Source: an uncultured Oscillospiraceae bacterium | Lineage (GTDB): Bacteria > Bacillota > Clostridia > Oscillospirales > Acutalibacteraceae | Direction: 5' to 3' | Length of the DNA: 64,000 nt | Assembly: GCA_949283785.1 (NCBI GenBank) | Contig: CASDTR010000021.1 | Coordinates: 1-64,000, forward strand | Shown: positions 59,674-64,000 of the stretch, piece after piece | Position numbering within the stretch: position 1 is the stretch's first letter | Layout: every line of letters starts with the position of its first letter | The notes under the pieces: model-generated | Told to the model about the DNA's origin: nothing | The model's input: the letters and a program-made list of their open reading frames with translations, nothing else | The model's database searches: none | Translations under genes and position numbers: made by a program

Positions 59674-60621
59674 ATGTATAGAGTGGGAATTGATTTAGGC
59701 GGAACAAATATAGTTGCCGGAGTTATTAACGACAGCTTTGAGATAATCGGAAGGGGAAAGCTCAAGACAAACGCGCCCCGTGAGGCTGAGTTTATTTTTG
59801 ACGACATTGCCAAGACCGTCGCTCTTGCCGTAGAGGACGCGGGACTTAAAATGGACGACATCGCCTCTATCGGCATGGGTGCTCCCGGTACCGTCAACAA
59901 GGCTACGGGAATGATCGAGTTTTCAAACAACCTTGATTTCAAAAATCTTCATGCTCAGAAAATGATGGAGGAACGTCTTCCCGGCAAGAAGATCTACATA
60001 GATAACGACGCCAACTGCGCGGCTCTGGGCGAAGCCCTTGCAGGAGCGGGCAGAGGTGTGAAGAATTTTGTAGCGATCACTCTCGGCACGGGCGTGGGCA
60101 GCGGCGTTGTGATAGACGGAAAGATTTACAACGGCTCAAACTTTGCCGCATCAGAGTTCGGTCACATGGTGATCGCCATTGACGGAGAGCAGTGCAACTG
60201 CGGCAGACGCGGCTGCTGGGAGAGATATGCTTCCGCCACCGCTCTTATAAACCAGACAAAGCACGCCATGCGTCACAGCTATGACAGCGAGATGTGGCAT
60301 CTTGTAAACGAAAATATCAACCTTGTAACCGGAAGAACCGCTTTTGAGGCTCTGCGCAAGGACGATGCGGCGGCAAAGAGAGTTGTCGAGCAGTATATTT
60401 ATTACATAGCCTGTGGTATAATAAACGTAATCAATATTCTCCAGCCCGAAATGATATGTATAGGCGGCGGAATCAGCCACGAGGGCGAGAGCCTTCTCGA
60501 GCCTCTGAGAAAGCATGTCGAGCGTGAGAGATACAGTATGTTTGCGAAAACTCAGACACAGATCTGCCGTGCCCTTTTAGGAAACGATGCAGGCGTTATC
60601 GGTGCGGCGCTTCTGGACTGA
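59674..60621 (+). CDS. glcK: ROK-family glucokinase
   Basis: Phosphorylates glucose to glucose-6-phosphate. 315 residues: GIDLGGTNIVAGVI (ATP loop), GMGAPGTVNKATG, IDNDANCAALGEALAGAG with the catalytic Asp, TLGTGVGSGVVIDG, and the zinc motif CNCGRRGCWERYAS. ATG 59674 follows ACGGAGGAATCGGTTT. A sugar kinase beside hprK fits carbon-flow control. Confidence 0.9.
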   Translation: MYRVGIDLGGTNIVAGVINDSFEIIGRGKLKTNAPREAEFIFDDIAKTVALAVEDAGLKMDDIASIGMGAPGTVNKATGMIEFSNNLDFKNLHAQKMMEERLPGKKIYIDNDANCAALGEALAGAGRGVKNFVAITLGTGVGSGVVIDGKIYNGSNFAASEFGHMVIAIDGEQCNCGRRGCWERYASATALINQTKHAMRHSYDSEMWHLVNENINLVTGRTAFEALRKDDAAAKRVVEQYIYYIACGIINVINILQPEMICIGGGISHEGESLLEPLRKHVERERYSMFAKTQTQICRALLGNDAGVIGAALLD

Positions 60622-60638
60622 TACAATTCGGAGGTAAT

Positions 60639-61547
60639 ATGAGCAGAGCAGAGAAATTGGAAGTTTTTGCCCGTGAAATTGGGTGCAGGGTCACTCTCGG
60701 TGCGCCCATGAGTGAGTACACCACTTTTAAAACAGGGGGCAACGCCGCTTTGCTTGCCGAACCGCAAAGTGAAAAAGCTCTTTCTCTTCTTCTGGCAAAA
60801 TGTGAAGAGGAAAATATCAAGCCTTATATAATCGGAAACGGAAGCAACCTTCTTGTGGATGACGGCGGAATCGACTCGGTCGTCATTAAAATCGGAGACG
60901 GACTTTCGGATATACGGTTGGTGGATGAAACAACGGTAGAGTGCGGGGCAGGTTTGAGCCTGTCTCGTCTCTGCCGTTTTGCCCTTGAAAAGGGTTTGAG
61001 CGGCATTGAGTTTGCCTTCGGTATCCCGGGAAGCTGCGGCGGAGCGGTGTTTATGAATGCGGGAGCCTACGGCGGAGAGATGAAGGACGTCCTTGTTTCG
61101 TGCCGTCATCTTGATAAAAAAGGCAATCCGGGAGAGCTTTCCCTTGAGGAGATGGCTCTCGGATATCGAAAGAGCATTTACCGTGAAAACGGATATGTGG
61201 TAACAATGGTGAGGGTAAGGCTTCGGAAGGGCGACAGAGAAGAGATAAGAGCAAAAATGGAGGACTATCTCGGCAGGAGAAAGTCAAAGCAGCCCCTTGA
61301 GCTTCCCAGCGCGGGCAGCACCTTTAAGCGTCCCGAGGGACATTTTGCCGGAGCTCTTATAGAGCAGTGCGGATTAAAGGGCCTGAGAGTGGGCGGAGCT
61401 CAGGTGAACGATAAACACGCGGGCTTTATCGTAAATAATGCAAACGCAACGAGTGCAGATGTCGTCGCCCTTATAAAGCTTGTTCAGCAGAAGGTATTCG
61501 ATGAAACGGGAATTATGCTGGAACCGGAGGTTATAAAAATTCCCTGA
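60639..61547 (+). CDS. murB: UDP-N-acetylenolpyruvoylglucosamine reductase
   Basis: FAD- and NADPH-dependent reduction giving UDP-MurNAc for peptidoglycan. 302 residues, type II: TTFKTGGNAALLAEP, IIGNGSNLLVDDGGIDSVVI, FAFGIPGSCGGAVFMNAGAYGGEM (FAD), the catalytic Ser in AGSTFKRP, GGAQVNDKHAGFIVN and the C-terminal Glu of LEPEV. ATG 60639 follows TTCGGAGGTAAT. Confidence 0.95.
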   Translation: MSRAEKLEVFAREIGCRVTLGAPMSEYTTFKTGGNAALLAEPQSEKALSLLLAKCEEENIKPYIIGNGSNLLVDDGGIDSVVIKIGDGLSDIRLVDETTVECGAGLSLSRLCRFALEKGLSGIEFAFGIPGSCGGAVFMNAGAYGGEMKDVLVSCRHLDKKGNPGELSLEEMALGYRKSIYRENGYVVTMVRVRLRKGDREEIRAKMEDYLGRRKSKQPLELPSAGSTFKRPEGHFAGALIEQCGLKGLRVGGAQVNDKHAGFIVNNANATSADVVALIKLVQQKVFDETGIMLEPEVIKIP

Positions 61548-61568
61548 AGTTTTGGATGGTGAGATACA

Positions 61569-62426
61569 ATGGATTTGGTAATGATAACGGGACTTTCGGG
61601 AGCGGGCAAGACCCAGGCGTCCTCGGCTTTTGAGGATATGGGCTATTACTGTGTTGACAATATGCCCCCTAAGCTTATCCCCGATTTTGTGGCCATGATG
61701 AAGACCAGGGGAATAAGCGAAAAGCTGGCCGTGGTAACGGATATAAGGTCGGGAGAGATGTTTTCCGACCTTGCCGACGAAACGGAGCGCCTTAAAAAGG
61801 ACGGCTTCGACTGTAAAGTTCTCTTCCTCGAAGCGGACAATCAGGTCTTATGCGAAAGATATGAAAAGACGGGCAGACTTCATCCTCTTATATTCGAGTG
61901 CAAGTCCCTTGAAAATGCGATTTCGGCAGAACGCGAGAGGCTTTTCGGAGTACGCCGCGTAGCCGATTACATAATCGACTCCTCGGGAATGAAGGATCGC
62001 GACCTGCGTGAGAGGGTCAGGGAGATATTCGGCGGCGCCGATAAAAGCAAGCTGGAGGTACAGTGCGTATCCTTCGGCTATAAATTCGGTATACCGAGAG
62101 ACGCTTCCCTTGTTGCGGATGTGCGTATGCTTCCGAATCCCTATTACGTCTCTTCTCTCAGAGATAAAAACGGAGCTGATAAAGAGGTTTACGACTATGT
62201 GATAACAAGCGCTCAGGCCAAGGAGATACTTCCGAAGTTCCTCTCTCTGGCGGAAACCATGATAAATCTTGCCAAAAATTCCGATATGGCGAAGGTTGTT
62301 ATCGCTGTAGGCTGTACGGGAGGACATCATCGGTCCGTAGCCGTGGCAAGATATATAGGGGCCTTGGTCGAGGAAAAATGCGACGGAATAACCGTAAGTA
62401 TTCATCACAGAGATCTGGATAAATAA
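61569..62426 (+). CDS. rapZ: RNase adapter / nucleotide-binding protein RapZ (YvcJ)
   Basis: 285 residues. P-loop ITGLSGAGKTQASSAFEDMGYYCVDNMPP near the N-terminus, and the C-terminal domain with IAVGCTGGHHRSVAVARYIG, which binds GlcN6P or RNA in E. coli RapZ. In Firmicutes it is a nucleotide-binding protein linked to whiA. ATG 61569 follows TTGGATGGTGAGATACA. Confidence 0.94.
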   Translation: MDLVMITGLSGAGKTQASSAFEDMGYYCVDNMPPKLIPDFVAMMKTRGISEKLAVVTDIRSGEMFSDLADETERLKKDGFDCKVLFLEADNQVLCERYEKTGRLHPLIFECKSLENAISAERERLFGVRRVADYIIDSSGMKDRDLRERVREIFGGADKSKLEVQCVSFGYKFGIPRDASLVADVRMLPNPYYVSSLRDKNGADKEVYDYVITSAQAKEILPKFLSLAETMINLAKNSDMAKVVIAVGCTGGHHRSVAVARYIGALVEEKCDGITVSIHHRDLDK

Positions 62427-62461
62427 ATTTCTGAATATTTTGTTATAAAGGAGGAGGAAAA

Positions 62462-63382
62462 ATGTCTTTTTGTTCCGACGTCAAGGATGAAATATGCGCC
62501 ATCGAGAACGAAAAACCGTGCTGTGATAAAAGCGAAGCATACGGGCTTGTGCTTTTTGCGAGAGATTTTTCCTCCTCCAAAATTTCTTTTGTAACGGAAA
62601 ATCCCGCGTCCGCAGAAAAATACGCCTCCCTTATTGAGCGGGTGTGCGGCGTGACGCTTAAAATAAATCATTCCTCGTCAGGAAAGCTGAGCGTGAATGC
62701 TGAGACATCTCAGGAGAGGCAGCAAATAAGAAGCGCCTTCGGCCACGATAAAAGCGAGCTCAGCCTGCGCCTCAACAGGGCGAATATCGAAAACGAATGC
62801 TGTCAGAGCGCGTTTTTGCGGGGTGTATTTCTGGCCTGCGGAGGAGTTACGGACCCCGAAAAGGACTACCACGGTGAATTTGCGGTCCAGCGCATGAACC
62901 TTTGCCGTGACTTGGAGGCCTTTCTGGGCGAGGTGCTTTTTGAACCGAAATCCACTCAGAGAAAGGGCTGCAATGTCCTTTACACCAAGGACAGCGAGTC
63001 GGTGGAGGATCTGCTCACCTTTATAGGCGCGCAGAACAGCTCCCTTAAGCTTATGAGCGTAAAGATGTTTAAAGACGTGCGCAATAACGTAAACCGAAAG
63101 CTCAATTTTGAGACGGCCAATATTTCCCGTACCGTTGCCGCCTCCCTCCAGCAGGTGGAGGCAATAGCCGCCATAAGGCGCACGAGGGGCATAGAGAGCC
63201 TTCCCGAGGATTTGCAGGAGCTTGCGGTGCTCAGGGAGGAAAATCCCGAAATGAGCCTGAGAGAGCTGGGAGAGAATCTTTCCGTGCCGATTTCGCGGTC
63301 GGGCGTAAACCACCGCCTTGAAAGGATAATGGAATTTGCGAAACATATCGCCGATCAGGGGGAGGAGAGCGGCAGTGACTGA
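62462..63382 (+). CDS. whiA: DNA-binding protein WhiA
   Basis: 306 residues. The N-terminal half is related to LAGLIDADG endonucleases (ADVKDEI-type start SDVKDEICAIENEK, AFLRGVFLACGGVTDPEKDYH), and a C-terminal helix-turn-helix reads LAVLREENPEMSLRELGENLSVPISRSGVNHRL. In Firmicutes it affects cell division and chromosome segregation. ATG 62462 follows AAAGGAGGAGGAAAA. Its end overlaps dnaE by 8 nt. Confidence 0.95.
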   Translation: MSFCSDVKDEICAIENEKPCCDKSEAYGLVLFARDFSSSKISFVTENPASAEKYASLIERVCGVTLKINHSSSGKLSVNAETSQERQQIRSAFGHDKSELSLRLNRANIENECCQSAFLRGVFLACGGVTDPEKDYHGEFAVQRMNLCRDLEAFLGEVLFEPKSTQRKGCNVLYTKDSESVEDLLTFIGAQNSSLKLMSVKMFKDVRNNVNRKLNFETANISRTVAASLQQVEAIAAIRRTRGIESLPEDLQELAVLREENPEMSLRELGENLSVPISRSGVNHRLERIMEFAKHIADQGEESGSD

Positions 63383-64000
63383 TTTTGTACACCTTCATCT
63401 GCATACGGAATACAGCCTTCTTGACGGTGCGTGCAGAATAGAAAAGCTCATGGATGCCGCGGAAAAGCTGGGGCAGAAGAGTATAGCGATAACGGACCAC
63501 GGCGTCATGTACGGTGCCGTGGATTTTTATAAAGCGGCAAAAAAGCGCGGCATAAAGCCCGTAATCGGCTGCGAGGTGTATGTGGCGGCAAGGGGAATGG
63601 ACGATAAGGTCCACGCTCTTGACAGTGAGCACAATCACCTTATACTCCTGTGTAAAAACGAAATGGGCTATAAGAATCTTATATATATGGTTTCTGAGGC
63701 TTGGACAAGGGGCTTTTACGGAAAGCCGAGAATAGACCATGAGCTGCTCAAAGAGCACAGCGAGGGTCTTATTGCCATGTCCGCATGTCTTGCAGGCGAG
63801 ATACCCAGAGCCCTTGTGCGAAACGACTACGAAAGCGCGAAGAAAACGGCGCTGTGGTATAAAGAGGTTTTCGGAGAGGATTATTATATCGAGCTTCAGG
63901 ACCACGGCATCGCCGACCAGAAGCGAATTCTGCCGCAGCTCATAAAGCTTTCGGCGGAGCTCAATATCCCCGTCGCCGCCACCAATGACACCCACTACAT
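63375..64000 (+). CDS. dnaE: DNA polymerase III alpha subunit, DnaE type (partial, runs off the window)
   Basis: GTG 63375 behind GGGGGAGGAGAGC overlaps the whiA stop. The 208 visible codons are the PHP domain of DnaE: TDFVHLHLHTEYSLLDGACR, SIAITDHGVMYGAVDFYKAA, PVIGCEVYVA, and SEHNHLILLCKNEMGYKNL. The catalytic polymerase part lies beyond 64000. Placement after whiA is common in Clostridia. Confidence 0.95.
   Translation, partial: MTDFVHLHLHTEYSLLDGACRIEKLMDAAEKLGQKSIAITDHGVMYGAVDFYKAAKKRGIKPVIGCEVYVAARGMDDKVHALDSEHNHLILLCKNEMGYKNLIYMVSEAWTRGFYGKPRIDHELLKEHSEGLIAMSACLAGEIPRALVRNDYESAKKTALWYKEVFGEDYYIELQDHGIADQKRILPQLIKLSAELNIPVAATNDTHY

Overview
The window is a chromosomal segment from a low-to-mid G+C Gram-positive bacterium. 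The best fit is Bacillota, class Clostridia, probably a Ruminococcaceae/Oscillospiraceae-like gut anaerobe. The signs are the gene order hprK-glcK-murB-rapZ-whiA-dnaE, frequent TTG starts behind strong AGGAGG-type ribosome sites, lipoproteins, many Rho-independent hairpins, an archaeal-type ProRS, and a stand-alone AICAR transformylase paired with a PurO-type IMP cyclohydrolase. I see no rRNA, tRNA, CRISPR array, prophage or complete insertion sequence.

Layout. 1-7.5 kb (minus): shikimate/phenylalanine genes aroE-aroK, then a separate promoter and leader, then aroF-aroB-aroA-aroC-pheA. 7.5-9.5 kb (plus): acpP and proS. 9.6-16.5 kb (minus): a membrane-anchored protein, a GNAT acetyltransferase and the operon xpt-bmp-ATPase-permease-permease for purine/nucleoside salvage. 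16.6-20.7 kb (plus): a three-gene exopolysaccharide operon (glycosyltransferase, Wzy-like polymerase, BY-kinase). 20.7-34.4 kb: mixed housekeeping genes (CmpB-like, HD and HAD hydrolases, Nudix, TatD, metG, nagB, GtrA-like, a PflX-type radical SAM protein), plus a likely small RNA at about 25 kb. 34.5-38.7 kb (plus): coaX with an ECF S-component (probably pantothenate), a Nudix pseudogene, pdxY and a QueG-like ferredoxin protein. 41-48 kb (plus): purE-purF-purM-purN-purO-purH(C)-purD. 48-52.5 kb: a HlyD/MacB-like pair and a divergent MurE. 52.6-56.7 kb: two ABC exporter half-transporters behind duplicated paired-repeat operators. 57-64 kb: a glycosyltransferase (minus) and hprK-glcK-murB-rapZ-whiA-dnaE (plus; dnaE runs off the end).

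The most notable signal is the leader of the aro operon (5831-6088, minus). It has a consensus promoter and a 33-codon leader peptide whose core is almost entirely Phe/Tyr/Trp. The end of that ORF can base-pair with the terminator, so terminator and antiterminator exclude each other. This looks like ribosome-mediated transcription attenuation of aromatic amino-acid synthesis in a Firmicute, a group where T-box or protein-based control of such genes is usual. Second is a pair of near-identical two-box direct repeats (ACCGTTCGT, 12-nt spacer) that resemble LytTR operators. One lies before a truncated duplicate ORF and the other before the ABC exporter genes.
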